Assembly (NCBI GenBank): GCA_963828285.1
Contig: CAWHEB010000001.1
Location: 558,001-622,000, forward strand
DNA length: 64,000 nt
From: DAIOEK01 sp963828285
GTDB taxonomy: Bacteria; Chloroflexota; Anaerolineae; Anaerolineales; Anaerolineaceae
Reading direction: 5' to 3'
The notes beneath the pieces were generated by a model, which had not been told where the DNA came from, made no database searches, and saw only the letters and a program-made list of their open reading frames with translations. Below are positions 46,306 through 55,482 of the stretch, piece after piece (within the stretch, counting starts at the first letter, position 1; every line of letters begins with the position of its first letter). The translations under genes were made by a program, and so were the position numbers.

Positions 46306-46878
46306 TTAATCTTTAAACACTTTCTCGCGAATCTCTTCCGCTGGTTCATCATCCAATTCAAATGGGGGTAATTCGGTTAATGAGTTCAATCCGAAATATT
46401 GTAAAAAATCTGCTGTTGAACAATAAATGATCGGTCGTCCGGGACCATCCGCGCGGCCCATTTCCTCAATCAAACCTTTACTAAGGAGGCTTTTTATTAC
46501 TCCATCGCTATTGACACCTCTAATATCGTCTAGTTGTGGACGTGTCACTGGTTGTTTATATGCCACAATAGCGAGGGTTTCCAACGCAGCTTTACTTAGT
46601 CTGCTTGTGGCCTGTAATCCCAAAAATTTTTCAATCATTCCTCCCAACTCCGGTTTTGTCGTTAGTTGGTATTTTCCACGGTGTTCTTGAAGCATTAATC
46701 CACCGGAATCTGTGTATCTTTCACCCAGCTTTTTAAGACTTTTCGTGACTTGGTCACTGGTAAGTTCACAACCGGCTGCCAGTTGTGCAATGGTAACCGG
46801 AGCTGGAGCTACAAATAGTAATGCCTCGAGGACCGCTTCATTCGGTAAGTTGGTTTCAATTGTTGTTAAGTCTGTCAT
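46306..46878 (-). CDS. scpB: Segregation and condensation protein B
   Basis: 190 residues with tandem winged helices: LPNEAVLEALLFVAPAPVTI and the conserved TLAIVAYKQPVTRPQLDDIRGVNSDGVIKSL block, then GRPIIYCSTADFLQYFGL. It completes condensin with ScpA and SMC, both in this window. Its start codon overlaps the extended -10 of the divergent lipoprotein gene (46878-46886), so the two starts share one very short control region. Confidence 0.95.
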   Translation of the reverse strand: MTDLTTIETNLPNEAVLEALLFVAPAPVTIAQLAAGCELTSDQVTKSLKKLGERYTDSGGLMLQEHRGKYQLTTKPELGGMIEKFLGLQATSRLSKAALETLAIVAYKQPVTRPQLDDIRGVNSDGVIKSLLSKGLIEEMGRADGPGRPIIYCSTADFLQYFGLNSLTELPPFELDDEPAEEIREKVFKD

Positions 46879-46886
46879 GCTATAAT
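46878..46886 (+). promoter_or_regulatory. Extended -10 promoter of the lipoprotein operon
   Basis: TGC-TATAAT inside GTCATGCTATAAT, whose CAT is the scpB start codon on the other strand. +1 is near 46893, leaving a leader of about 20 nt that carries AAGGA before the start at 46915. Confidence 0.65.
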
Positions 46887-46914
46887 TACCCAGGAATTAG
46901 TTCAAGGAATGAAA

Positions 46915-47487
46915 ATGAAAAAAACAAATTACATAAAACAGATAATTATTATATCAAGCATTCTCATACTGGTTGGTATGAGCTGTCGACTTACCGGTGC
47001 AATGTTTCCAGGAATAGCGAAGACGACCGCAACGAATACGCCAAACGTTGAAAACAATGAATCACTTATTGATCCTCAACCAACAATAGAAATAGCTCCT
47101 GGATCAGTCACAATTAGCTTTTCCGAAGACGATCTGCTTGGCTGGATCAAACAATATCAAGATTCGCAACCAGAATATTCCCTTCAAGATGCATCAGTAA
47201 AATTGGATAATGGGGTAGCCCAAATATCTGGCAAAGTCGAAAGCGGTATTATCAGTGGAACAGTCGATACAAGTTTTACAGTTTCCGTTAGCCCGGAAGG
47301 TACCCCGGTTGTAGGTGTTGAGTCAATGAAGATAGGAAATATGGAAGTACCTGAAGCATTACGGGATCAGTTTGCAGCTGCGATCAATAACGCAATTACC
47401 ACTTCCCTAGTGAGTGAAATGAATGGACGAACCATTCAGAGCATCACTATCGAAGATGGTCGAATGACAATTATTAGTGGAAACTAA
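46915..47487 (+). CDS. Probable lipoprotein, DUF2993-like
   Basis: 190 residues from ATG 46915, with AAGGA 6 nt upstream; an ATG at 46909 is possible. A hydrophobic signal (about 9-22) ends at Cys24 in a poor lipobox (VGMSC). The mature part has paired beta strands (ASVKLDNGVAQISGKVE, TIQSITIEDGRMTIISG) reminiscent of DUF2993/YpmS-type envelope proteins. Function unknown. It is the first gene of an operon with the G5 lipoprotein and the UXS-like epimerase. Confidence 0.7.
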   Translation: MKKTNYIKQIIIISSILILVGMSCRLTGAMFPGIAKTTATNTPNVENNESLIDPQPTIEIAPGSVTISFSEDDLLGWIKQYQDSQPEYSLQDASVKLDNGVAQISGKVESGIISGTVDTSFTVSVSPEGTPVVGVESMKIGNMEVPEALRDQFAAAINNAITTSLVSEMNGRTIQSITIEDGRMTIISGN

Positions 47488-47498
47488 TTGATTAATCA

Positions 47499-49072
47499 AT
47501 GATGCGGATACGATTCTTCCTCTTTCTGATGATGGTTTTCATACTTTCCGGCTGTCAGGCTGGTTTGGAACCTACCATATCATTGGTCCCAATCATCATC
47601 CAGGTTGATGGGAAAGAAATTCAAGCAAACGTACCAGCGAATTCTACTGTTCAAACATCTCTTCTAAAATCAGGTGTTGCCATAGGTCCATTGGACAGGG
47701 TTGACCCACCACTCAATACGTTGACTATCCCTGACAGTAAAATCACAGTGATTCGAGTTGTAGAAGAATTCTCTGAAGTAACGGAAGTAATCCCATTCGA
47801 ACAACAGGTCGTGAAAAATGAATCACTACCTGAAGGGGAAGTCAGATTATTACAGGCAGGTGTAAATGGGGAACGCGTTGTTACATATAAAAAAATCTAT
47901 GAAGATAATTTTGAAGTATCTAATTCTGAATTTAAATCGGTAATCATAAAAGATGCAATTCCAGAAATTTCCATGGTTGGTGTGCAAGTCCCTTATGCAG
48001 CCAAGAATGTCTCTGGCGTTCTTGCATACATCGATAATGGGAATGCGTGGGTGATCACTGGCTCTACTGGTAATCGTCGTCCTATCGTTACCACAGGCGA
48101 TTTGGATGGTCATGTTTTTTCGGTCTCTTTTGATCGTGAATGGTTGTTGTTTTCAAGAAAAGGGACTCGGAAAAAGGAACCCTTAATTCATTGTGGGTTA
48201 TCCGCCTGACTAAAGAAGACTCATCACCAATAGATCTACAGATCAATAACGTCATTCATTTCGCGGATTTTATACCAAATGCTGCCCGCACAATTGTCTA
48301 TTCCACCGTTGAACCAAGGGATGCTGCTCCTGGGTGGCAGGCAAATAATGATCTGTACTACAAAGTGTTTAATGCCGCCGGCACATTAGGATCAAGGATT
48401 AAGAAAGTGGATTCAAATTCCGGTGGTGTTTATGGATGGTGGGGTACCAACTTCATGTGGTCAGCGGATGGAAACAAGTTGGCTTATACAAGACCCGGCG
48501 AGGTTGGTTTGGTGAATTTGAGCGCAGGTACATTTGAACCTTTGGTGTCGATCACTCCATACGAGACAAGAAGCGATTGGGCTTGGGTTCCTGGTTTAAC
48601 CTGGAGCCCTGATTCAAAATTCTTTTATACCACCTTGCATCAAATCAATCCGGATGACAGTAAACCGGAAACTTCAACGATGTTTGATTTTGTTGCTATC
48701 CCTATACAAGCAAATTTCCAAATCTCGCTCAGTCCAAATGCCGGGATGTTCAATAATCCCGCGGTATCGCCTTTTCTTCCTGATGGATCGTTTACGGTAG
48801 CCTTCCTTGAAGCGATCTTTCCAGACCGCAGTGATACAAGCAGGTACCGTTTGGTTACAATAGACCAGGATGGCTCGAATAAAAAGTATCTGATGCCGGA
48901 GGAAGGCTTACCCGGATTGAATCCTCAATCCATCCAATGGGCTCCTGATCTTCAAAATGGACCATTAGTTTCAATGATATATGAGGGCAATCTCTGGTTG
49001 GTGGACTCAAAATCTGCTGAGAAGAACCAAGTCACTGGTGATGGGCTGATTACCCGATTCAGTTGGAGATAG
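47499..49072 (+). pseudogene. G5/DUF348 plus beta-propeller lipoprotein, frameshifted
   Basis: A classic lipoprotein signal (FILSGC, Cys19) is followed by a DUF348-like domain (IIIQVDGKEIQANVPANSTV) and a G5 domain (TEVIPFEQQVVKN, VRLLQAGVNGERVVTYK). A WD40/TolB-like propeller then has repeated strands such as FMWSADGNKLAYTRP and LTWSPDSKFFYTT. Near 48155 the frame breaks (REWLLFSRK then GTRKKEPL and stop), while the other frame continues with RDSEKGTLNSLWVIRL to 49072. One missing A in the A-run restores a protein of about 524 residues. It is probably a cell-surface protein. Confidence 0.82.
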
Positions 49073-49093
49073 AAAAACAAGAATGGAGTTTAT

Positions 49094-50053
49094 ATGCGAG
49101 TATTGATAACTGGCGCAGCTGGATTTTTAGGGTCACATCTCTCAGACAGATTACTAGCTGAAGGTCACCAAGTAATCGGAATGGATAATTTTGTAACCGG
49201 AAGCCCTCAGAATATTGCTCATTTGACTGGAAATGAGGACTTTTTATTTATCAAGCATGATGTGGCGAATTTCATCTTTATTCCTGGAAAAGTTGATGCA
49301 GTTATGCATTTTGCATCACCAGCTTCTCCAAATCCGGCTTCGCCCTATGGTTACCCTAATCTACCAATTCAGACTATGAAAGCCGGCGCTTTGGGTACTC
49401 ATAATTCACTGGGTGTTGCACGTGCCTTCAACGCAAAATTCTTATTAGCTTCGACCTCAGAAATCTACGGTGATCCGCAGGTCCATCCTCAAGTTGAAAC
49501 ATACTGGGGGCATGCCGATCCTATTGGATTTAGATCGGTCTATGATGAAGCGAAACGCTTTGCAGAAGCACTAACCATGGCGTACCATCGTTATCATGGC
49601 TTGGACACCCGGATCGTACGGATTTTCAATACATACGGTCCACGTATGCGTTTGGACGATGGACGCGTTGTTCCGAATTTTATTCTGCAAGGTTTGAATA
49701 ATCAACCACTAACTATTTACGGTGATGGTAATCAGACCCGCAGTTTTTGTTATGTTGATGACCTTGTGGAAGGAATCTATCGCCTCTTACTATCCGATGA
49801 ACATATGCCTGTAAATATAGGTAATCCCACTGAAACTTCCATTTTGGAATTTGCCACTACTATAAATAAACTGACTAAAAGTACAGGTGGGATCACTGTG
49901 ATGAGTGACAAAAGATTAGGTGATGATCCTCAACGCCGCCAACCTGATATAACCCGAGCAAAAACAATTCTCGGTTGGGAACCAATGACAACTCTCGAAG
50001 AAGGGATTCTTAAGACCATCCCCTTCTTTTCTAAAGCCATGAGGACTAAATGA
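49094..50053 (+). CDS. NAD-dependent sugar epimerase/dehydratase, UDP-glucuronate decarboxylase-like
   Basis: 319 residues of the extended SDR family: NAD motif GAAGFLGSHL, HFASPASPNPASP as in UDP-xylose synthases, catalytic Ser/Tyr/Lys in STSEIYGDP and YDEAKRFAEA, and RIFNTYGPRMRLDDGRVVPNF. It most resembles UXS, which makes UDP-xylose from UDP-glucuronate; a related nucleotide-sugar dehydratase is possible. It shares an ATGA-type overlap with the GtrA gene, pointing to polysaccharide or glycolipid assembly. Confidence 0.9.
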   Translation: MRVLITGAAGFLGSHLSDRLLAEGHQVIGMDNFVTGSPQNIAHLTGNEDFLFIKHDVANFIFIPGKVDAVMHFASPASPNPASPYGYPNLPIQTMKAGALGTHNSLGVARAFNAKFLLASTSEIYGDPQVHPQVETYWGHADPIGFRSVYDEAKRFAEALTMAYHRYHGLDTRIVRIFNTYGPRMRLDDGRVVPNFILQGLNNQPLTIYGDGNQTRSFCYVDDLVEGIYRLLLSDEHMPVNIGNPTETSILEFATTINKLTKSTGGITVMSDKRLGDDPQRRQPDITRAKTILGWEPMTTLEEGILKTIPFFSKAMRTK

Positions 50054-50502
50054 TCTTAACTAATCAAAAAGAAAGAAGTCGGTTTTTTCGATTTGCAGCG
50101 GTTGGATGCATCGGTGCAGTTATCGATTTTGGCGTTTTTAATCTGCTTTCATCTGTGGTTAAAGTTCCGGCTGTGATTGCAAGTATTGTTTCGTTCCTAC
50201 TGGCTGTATGTAGTAATTTTATTTGGAACCGATATTGGACATATCCAAACTCACGGAGCAAAGCTTTTCAACATCAGATGATTCAATTTGTGATCATCAG
50301 CCTGGCAGGGTTGGCAATTCGAACGCCCCTATTTGCATTTCTGGAAAATTTCTTGATTACTGAAGTGTCTCAATTTCAAATTCCTTCTCCTTTGACCCCA
50401 ATCATGGTAGGCCATAATATTGCTCTGGCAATTGTGATTTTGGTAGTAATGTTTTGGAATTTCTTTGCAAATCGTTTTTGGACTTATGCGGATGTGAAGT
50501 AA
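50050..50502 (+). CDS. GtrA-family membrane protein
   Basis: 150 residues with four predicted membrane helices and the family strings RFAAVGCIGAVIDFGVFNLL and FIWNRYWTYPNSR, repeated near the end as NFFANRFWTYADV. GtrA-like proteins are small flippase-type proteins for lipid-linked sugars or cell-wall decoration. It is coupled to the upstream sugar-nucleotide enzyme by a 4-bp overlap. Confidence 0.92.
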   Translation: MILTNQKERSRFFRFAAVGCIGAVIDFGVFNLLSSVVKVPAVIASIVSFLLAVCSNFIWNRYWTYPNSRSKAFQHQMIQFVIISLAGLAIRTPLFAFLENFLITEVSQFQIPSPLTPIMVGHNIALAIVILVVMFWNFFANRFWTYADVK

Positions 50503-50518
50503 AATAAAAATATCAATT

Positions 50519-50896
50519 ATGAAAATCACAACAAAACCGTTAGCAATCTATACTACTAAAGGAGATGCAGCCGCATTTCTCGTTTATCCTTATCTATACA
50601 ATCAAATGGGTGATTGGATTGGTTGGGTTACAGCTGAACGTGATGTGTATTCTGTTCTAGGATATTATGTAGGTAAATTAGCCTCTCCATTACGGATTTT
50701 ACGAAAGAGAGCTGATGATGAGAATCATAAACATCTCAATCCCATACCCAAACCTCCGCGAATGGCACCACCCGCTACGGTTCCACTCCCACCCATGATG
50801 CCTGAGATTGGATTTGATACAATCGATGTTTTGATGGACGAGCCAGAAAGACTTCACGCGCCTGATTCTGGAGATCTTCGTCAGGATATGGATTAA
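50519..50896 (+). CDS. Hypothetical protein, beta-rich N-terminus with Pro-rich tail
   Basis: 125 residues, no family recognised. The first 55 residues look like a small beta domain (AIYTTKGDAAAFLVYPYLYN, GDWIGWVTAERDVYSVLGYY), and the second half is Pro/Met-rich (PPRMAPPATVPLPPMMPE) and acidic. No signal or membrane helix. It sits 2 nt before the ChlI-like ATPase gene and is probably co-expressed with it. Confidence 0.7.
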   Translation: MKITTKPLAIYTTKGDAAAFLVYPYLYNQMGDWIGWVTAERDVYSVLGYYVGKLASPLRILRKRADDENHKHLNPIPKPPRMAPPATVPLPPMMPEIGFDTIDVLMDEPERLHAPDSGDLRQDMD

Positions 50897-50898
50897 TT

Positions 50899-52089
50899 AT
50901 GTCTGATCTCGGTTTCGAAAACGAGAAAGACCCGGCAATTCCGTCCTCCATCCGTTCTCTCAAAGATCTTATTGATACAGTTACCGGGCGAAATATACCT
51001 ATCAGTGAAACCCTAAAAGATATTCCTGAACAAACCATGGCAGACATTCTGCCATATCCCTTCCTGGCTATAGTGGGTCAAAAAGAGATGAAGCTGGCTT
51101 TAATGCTCTCGCTTATTAATCCAGCTTTGGGAGGGGTTTTACTCCTGGGGCCTAGAGGAACAGGGAAAACTACAGCTGTTCGAAGCTTATTACCGCTTCT
51201 TCCACAGGTGGAACGCAGTTCATGTTTTTATGGATGTTTACCCGAAGATATAGAATTTGGGGGAATTGATGCTGTATGTCCCGATTGTGCAAAGAAATTC
51301 GCCGAAAACATCCCTTTGACGCATAAAGATATGGTTCGTATGGTGGAAATTCCACTAAATGCAACGATAGATGATGTCGTTGGAGGAGTTGATGAACGCG
51401 AGAGACCGCAAGGTCATCATCGAATAAAAAAAGGTTTGCTCGCTCAAGCGGATCAGAATATTCTATATATCGATGAAATCAACCTGCTGACTGATGAAAT
51501 TAATGACGCGATCCTTGATGCTGCCGCACAGGGCAGATATACATTACGCAGAGGGATGATCGCGGCTACTTACCATGCGCGGTTCACCTTAATTGGCTCG
51601 ATGAATCCTGAAGAAGGTAGATTACGACCTCAGATCATGGACCGATTTGGTTTAAGGGTGATCGTCCAACGATTGGATACATCAGACGAAAGAATGGAAG
51701 CTTATCAAAGAGTGCATACCTATCTCAATAGTCCGGTCAGACTGGCGTCAGAATATGCAGCTGAAACGAGTTTTATCCAACAGGAGATCATTAGAGCTAG
51801 AAAGTTCTGTCCGAGTGTTCAGCTATCTGAAACCACTGCAAAATATGGCATCGAGCTGATCCAAAAACTAAAAGTGGATTCTTTACGAGCGGACATAACC
51901 CTTTTCGAAGCTGCTCGAGCATATGCGGCTGCAGACAGCCGTGAGTCAGTTGAGATCGACGATATAAGAACTGTCGCTGGCATGTCATTGAGGTTACGGC
52001 GTTCAAGATTTATGGATGATTATTTTGCTCAACAGCTTACTGAAGAAGAAGAACTTTCAAAAGCATTAGATTCGGTAGGCATTTCATGA
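50899..52089 (+). CDS. Magnesium-chelatase subunit I-like AAA+ ATPase
   Basis: 396 residues. AAA+ motifs are Walker A LLLGPRGTGKTTAVRSL, a CPDC motif near 133, NATIDDVVGG, Walker B ILYIDEINLL and GSMNPEEGRLRPQIMDRFG. This is the ChlI/BchI subfamily. There is no ChlD, ChlH or other pigment gene here, so an unknown MoxR/ChlI chaperone role is as likely as tetrapyrrole metallation. It overlaps the following UroD-family gene by ATGA, the only tetrapyrrole hint. Confidence 0.9.
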   Translation: MSDLGFENEKDPAIPSSIRSLKDLIDTVTGRNIPISETLKDIPEQTMADILPYPFLAIVGQKEMKLALMLSLINPALGGVLLLGPRGTGKTTAVRSLLPLLPQVERSSCFYGCLPEDIEFGGIDAVCPDCAKKFAENIPLTHKDMVRMVEIPLNATIDDVVGGVDERERPQGHHRIKKGLLAQADQNILYIDEINLLTDEINDAILDAAAQGRYTLRRGMIAATYHARFTLIGSMNPEEGRLRPQIMDRFGLRVIVQRLDTSDERMEAYQRVHTYLNSPVRLASEYAAETSFIQQEIIRARKFCPSVQLSETTAKYGIELIQKLKVDSLRADITLFEAARAYAAADSRESVEIDDIRTVAGMSLRLRRSRFMDDYFAQQLTEEEELSKALDSVGIS

Positions 52090-53076
52090 AGGTCATGAAC
52101 CATCGCGATCGAATTGAGACTTGTCTGTCGGGTGCAAAACCGGATCGATCGCCAATTGCATTCTGGCGGCATTTTCCGGTAGCGGATCAGAATGCTGACA
52201 ACCTGGCTAGGATGACCCTTGCTTTCCAAAATCGATTTGATTTCGACATCGTTAAAATTACACCTGCTTCTTCATATTGTCTGATTGATTGGGGAGCACT
52301 CGACGGCTGGCAGGGAAATCCTGAAGGTACTCGCGCTTATTCTAATCGTGTTATACACCATCCGGATGATTGGTTGAAGCTTCCACCGCTTAATCCATCC
52401 TCTGGAAATTTGTCTGATATATTATCAGCTGTCAGGAAAATAAAACAGGGGGTAGGTCTAGAAACACCGGTGATTCAAACAATTTTTAATCCTCTTTCTC
52501 AGGCAAAAAACCTTGCCGGACAAGAGACTCTCTTAGATCACATTAAAAATCATCCTGATGAACTTAAGGTCGGTTTACATACCATATCACAATCCATTAT
52601 CAGGTTTATCGATTCTTTAATGAAGATTGGAATTGATGGAATCTTCTATGCGGTACAGCATGCCCAAACCCAGATCATTTCCAAAACTCAGTTCTCCAAG
52701 TTCTCATTATGGAGATGATAATATAATCTTGGATCATTGTTCAGACTTTTGGTTAAATATGATCCATCTGCATGGTGAAAATGTAATGATCGAAGAAGTC
52801 GCCAAACTTCCTTCCCAAGTTTTAAACTGGCACGACCGGGAGACAGGGATATCCCTAAAGGAAGGTCAGAACATCTATCGAGGTGCCGTATGCGGTGGTC
52901 TGGCAAGAGATGAGGATATGCTTCTGGGTACTCCGGATCACGTAAAAAAACAATTACGGAATGCATACGATCAAACCAACGGAAAAAGATGGATTGCTGG
53001 GACTGGATGTGTATTAATGACAACCACTCCAGAAATAAATATTGCAACAGCTCGTGAATTCATAGAACGGATGTAG
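52086..53076 (+). pseudogene. Uroporphyrinogen decarboxylase (HemE)-family protein, frameshifted
   Basis: The N-terminus (NHRDRIETCLSGAKPDRSPI, FRHFPVAD-type segment, FDFDIVKITPASSY) and the C-terminal part (WLNMIHLHGENVMIEEVAK, NWHDRETGISLKEG, GTPDHVKKQL, TTPEINIATAREF) belong to the UroD family, more like the methyltransferase-type relatives than true HemE. Near 52700 the frame breaks (QFSKFSLWR, stop); the +1 frame resumes with HYGDDNIILDH and runs to 53076. Whole length would be about 330 residues. It is coupled to the ChlI-like gene and followed by rsmD. Confidence 0.83.
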
Positions 53077-53079
53077 TAA

Positions 53080-53676
53080 ATGGCTGAATTAAGGATAATC
53101 CGCGGGACTGCCCGAGGAATGAAATTGCGTGATGTACCAGGTGACAGCACCAGACCTATAACTGATATGGTGAAAGAAGCCTTATATAACATTATCGGAG
53201 AAGATATTGTTGGTTCCACCATGTGGGATTTATTTGCCGGGACAGGGTCTGTTTCCTTAGAGGCATTATCCCGAGGTGCAAAACTTGCCAGAATGACTGA
53301 TAAAGATCGGTATGCAATCGATACTTTGCGGAAAAATCTCGAACATACCCGATTGACCGAAAAAGGAAAAGTTATACGGGCTGATGTCTTGTTAATGCTT
53401 AAACGTACCCCTGATACAACCTTCGATTATATCTATGTAGCGCCACCTCAGTATAAAGAGATGTGGATCGAAGTAATGATGTCCCTGGATACAAATCCAG
53501 ATTGGCTAGTAAATGATGGTTGGATCATTGTTCAAATCCATCCACGGGAATATCAGGATCTCAATCTACTGAATTTTGAAGTCTTCGATGAAAGAAAATA
53601 TGGCAATACTCTGCTGGTGTTTTATGAGCGTAAAAAAGTATCTGTAAGTGTGGTTTCCATTTCACCTGATTTATAA
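53080..53676 (+). CDS. rsmD: RsmD-family 16S rRNA (guanine-966-N2) methyltransferase
   Basis: 198 residues. The N-terminus has RIIRGTARGMKLRDVPGDSTRPITDMVKEALYN in spirit of RsmD, SAM motif I is DLFAGTGSVSLEALSRGA (about 50-67), and the catalytic position reads YVAPPQY (121-124) where most family members have DPPY/NPPY. That change may be lineage-specific. The last 55 bp overlap the end of the convergent Nudix gene. Confidence 0.88.
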   Translation: MAELRIIRGTARGMKLRDVPGDSTRPITDMVKEALYNIIGEDIVGSTMWDLFAGTGSVSLEALSRGAKLARMTDKDRYAIDTLRKNLEHTRLTEKGKVIRADVLLMLKRTPDTTFDYIYVAPPQYKEMWIEVMMSLDTNPDWLVNDGWIIVQIHPREYQDLNLLNFEVFDERKYGNTLLVFYERKKVSVSVVSISPDL

Positions 53677-54134
53677 CTCGTCAATCCAAAGATAATCGGC
53701 CTTCCGATATGCCAATCATTTACCGCTGGTAAAATCTGGTATAGATCCTTAACCAAGGGTAGATTTCGAACTTCTTCCAAAGGGACCCACTCCAGAATTC
53801 CTTCCTGGCTGTTGTGAAGTACTGTTGGAATAAATTCGCCTTTGAAAATATGTACAGACACACCTGGATTCTCACCTGTATCCACTTGGATCTGTCCACA
53901 GTACTCCAAATCAACTTCTTTTATACCTGTTTCTTCCATTAATTCCCGTTTAGCAGAAGTAAGCAAATCCTCACCCTGTTCAACATGACCGCCAATGCCA
54001 TTATATCTGCCAGCCCAAATTCTTTTATTGGGGGATCCTTTGATCAGCAAGACTTCATCTTTGCAGAAAATGAAGGTCAATGTTCTCGGAATTACTGAAT
54101 AACGTGCAAATCCAGTTCCCTGTTCTTCCATCAT
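53622..54134 (-). CDS. Nudix hydrolase
   Basis: About 170 residues. The Nudix box is intact: G(GHVEQ)GE(DLLTSAK)RELMEETGI, fitting GX5EX7REUXEEXGU. It is preceded by an RYNGIGG strand and followed by a short helical C-terminus. Substrate unknown; it resembles MutT/8-oxo-dGTPase-like enzymes. I place the start at the ATG pair 54134/54131 rather than a TTG at 54143. Its 3' end overlaps rsmD by 55 bp tail to tail. Confidence 0.88.
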   Translation of the reverse strand: MMEEQGTGFARYSVIPRTLTFIFCKDEVLLIKGSPNKRIWAGRYNGIGGHVEQGEDLLTSAKRELMEETGIKEVDLEYCGQIQVDTGENPGVSVHIFKGEFIPTVLHNSQEGILEWVPLEEVRNLPLVKDLYQILPAVNDWHIGRPIIFGLTSYKSGEMETTLTDTFLRS

Positions 54135-54164
54135 GCCATCCAAAAAATGTTTTTACATGCGTAA

Positions 54165-54214
54165 ATAAAAAAATGGCTGCGAAAAAGTATTCAAAAATAC
54201 CCTTTCCACAGCCA
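54165..54214 (-). terminator. Terminator after pfkA
   Basis: On the minus strand ATGGCTG ... CAGCCAT with an inner GTATT/AATAC pairing is followed by TTTTTTTATTT. It separates pfkA from the Nudix gene on the same strand. Confidence 0.8.
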
Positions 54215-54270
54215 TATTTCGTTCATTTTAACTTCTGTCCTAAAATGTAGACCGACAGATGCCAATATGA

Positions 54271-55440
54271 TTAACTCAAGAACATGGGGACACCCATGAA
54301 ATCTTTGACCATGGGCAGATATTTCTCCGAATCATAGAAACTGGGTACATCCACCCGTTTTTTTCCGGAGAGGATAATATCGATAGGTACAGTGGTATAT
54401 TTTCCACCATGAAGTGCTACCATTTTTCCTGTTTCCCCTCTTCGTATCAATTGACTGGCTAGATTGCCAAATGACATGGCAACCATCCGATCGAGTGAAT
54501 CCGGCGCTCCAGAGCGCATGAGGTAAGCTAATTGCTGGTACATAATATCCTGGCCGGTGCGTTTTTTGATTTCTTCTGCGATGACCTGACCGATACCACC
54601 CAATTTCCGATGGCCATATGCGTCAGCTTCACCACCTTCAATGACCTCTCCACCTTCCATGATCGCGCCTTCAGAAACAGTCATGATGGCATAGTTCGAC
54701 GGATTGTTCCTTTTATCTTCCATCAAGTAGTCGCATAACTTTTGAATATCAAAGTGGATTTCAGGAATGATAGCACGGTCCACATACGCAAGATACGCAG
54801 AAATAAGGCTTGTTTCACCTGAATTCCGTCCAAATAACTCGACAACTCCGATCCTTTCATGGGAACCCACAGACGTGCGCATATTTGTGATCACTTCGAT
54901 GGAACGAGTTACTGCAGTTGAAAATCCGATGCAGTAGTCTGTTCCATAGACGTCGTTATCCATTGTTTTCGGGATAGCCACAACAGGAATACCTTCCTTG
55001 TGCAGACGACCGGAATAACTAAGGGTATCATCACCGCCTATGGTAACCAGATAGTCAATTCCCAGATGCTCTATAACCTTGAGCACATAGGAGGTGTAAT
55101 CCATGATTCCTTCTTCTTTTGTCTTTTTCCCAAAACTGGAATTTTTCAAGAAATCTGGAATCTTATTGGAAGTAACTTTCTGCGGATTTGTTCGTGATGT
55201 GTGCAGGAAAGTACCACCTGTGCGGTCAATGGTTCGAACATCTTCACGATCCAGGGAACGGATATAGTATTCATGGGTAGAAGGTTCATCCAAATTGTAT
55301 TGTAGGAGTCCAGCCCATCCACGGCGAATTCCCAATACGCGGTAACCAAACTCAAGAGAGTTTAATACGACAGATTTCATACACGGGTTTAAACCCGGTA
55401 CATCACCACCACCGGTGAGGATACCTATTGTCTTGGACAT
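54271..55440 (-). CDS. 6-phosphofructokinase, PPi-dependent type
   Basis: 389 residues. The PFK fold begins GILTGGGDVPGLNP. At the donor site the motif is GGDDT (135-139) and the following loop is PKTMDND with Lys158; ATP-dependent enzymes have GGDGS/T and PGTIDND, so Asp138 and Lys158 indicate a pyrophosphate-dependent, reversible enzyme. The sugar-phosphate site has MRTSVGSHERIGVVELFGRN-type sequence. It acts in both glycolysis and gluconeogenesis. Donor specificity is inferred from these residues. Confidence 0.92.
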   Translation of the reverse strand: MSKTIGILTGGGDVPGLNPCMKSVVLNSLEFGYRVLGIRRGWAGLLQYNLDEPSTHEYYIRSLDREDVRTIDRTGGTFLHTSRTNPQKVTSNKIPDFLKNSSFGKKTKEEGIMDYTSYVLKVIEHLGIDYLVTIGGDDTLSYSGRLHKEGIPVVAIPKTMDNDVYGTDYCIGFSTAVTRSIEVITNMRTSVGSHERIGVVELFGRNSGETSLISAYLAYVDRAIIPEIHFDIQKLCDYLMEDKRNNPSNYAIMTVSEGAIMEGGEVIEGGEADAYGHRKLGGIGQVIAEEIKKRTGQDIMYQQLAYLMRSGAPDSLDRMVAMSFGNLASQLIRRGETGKMVALHGGKYTTVPIDIILSGKKRVDVPSFYDSEKYLPMVKDFMGVPMFLS

Positions 55441-55482
55441 TTAAAGAATTCTCCTAATAAAAGTAAGATAAATGCAAAATGG

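Noticed and set aside
50899..52089. Chlorophyll synthesis / phototrophy
   Set aside because: Only a ChlI-like ATPase is present. No ChlD, ChlH or reaction-centre genes are seen, and such ATPases occur in non-phototrophs.
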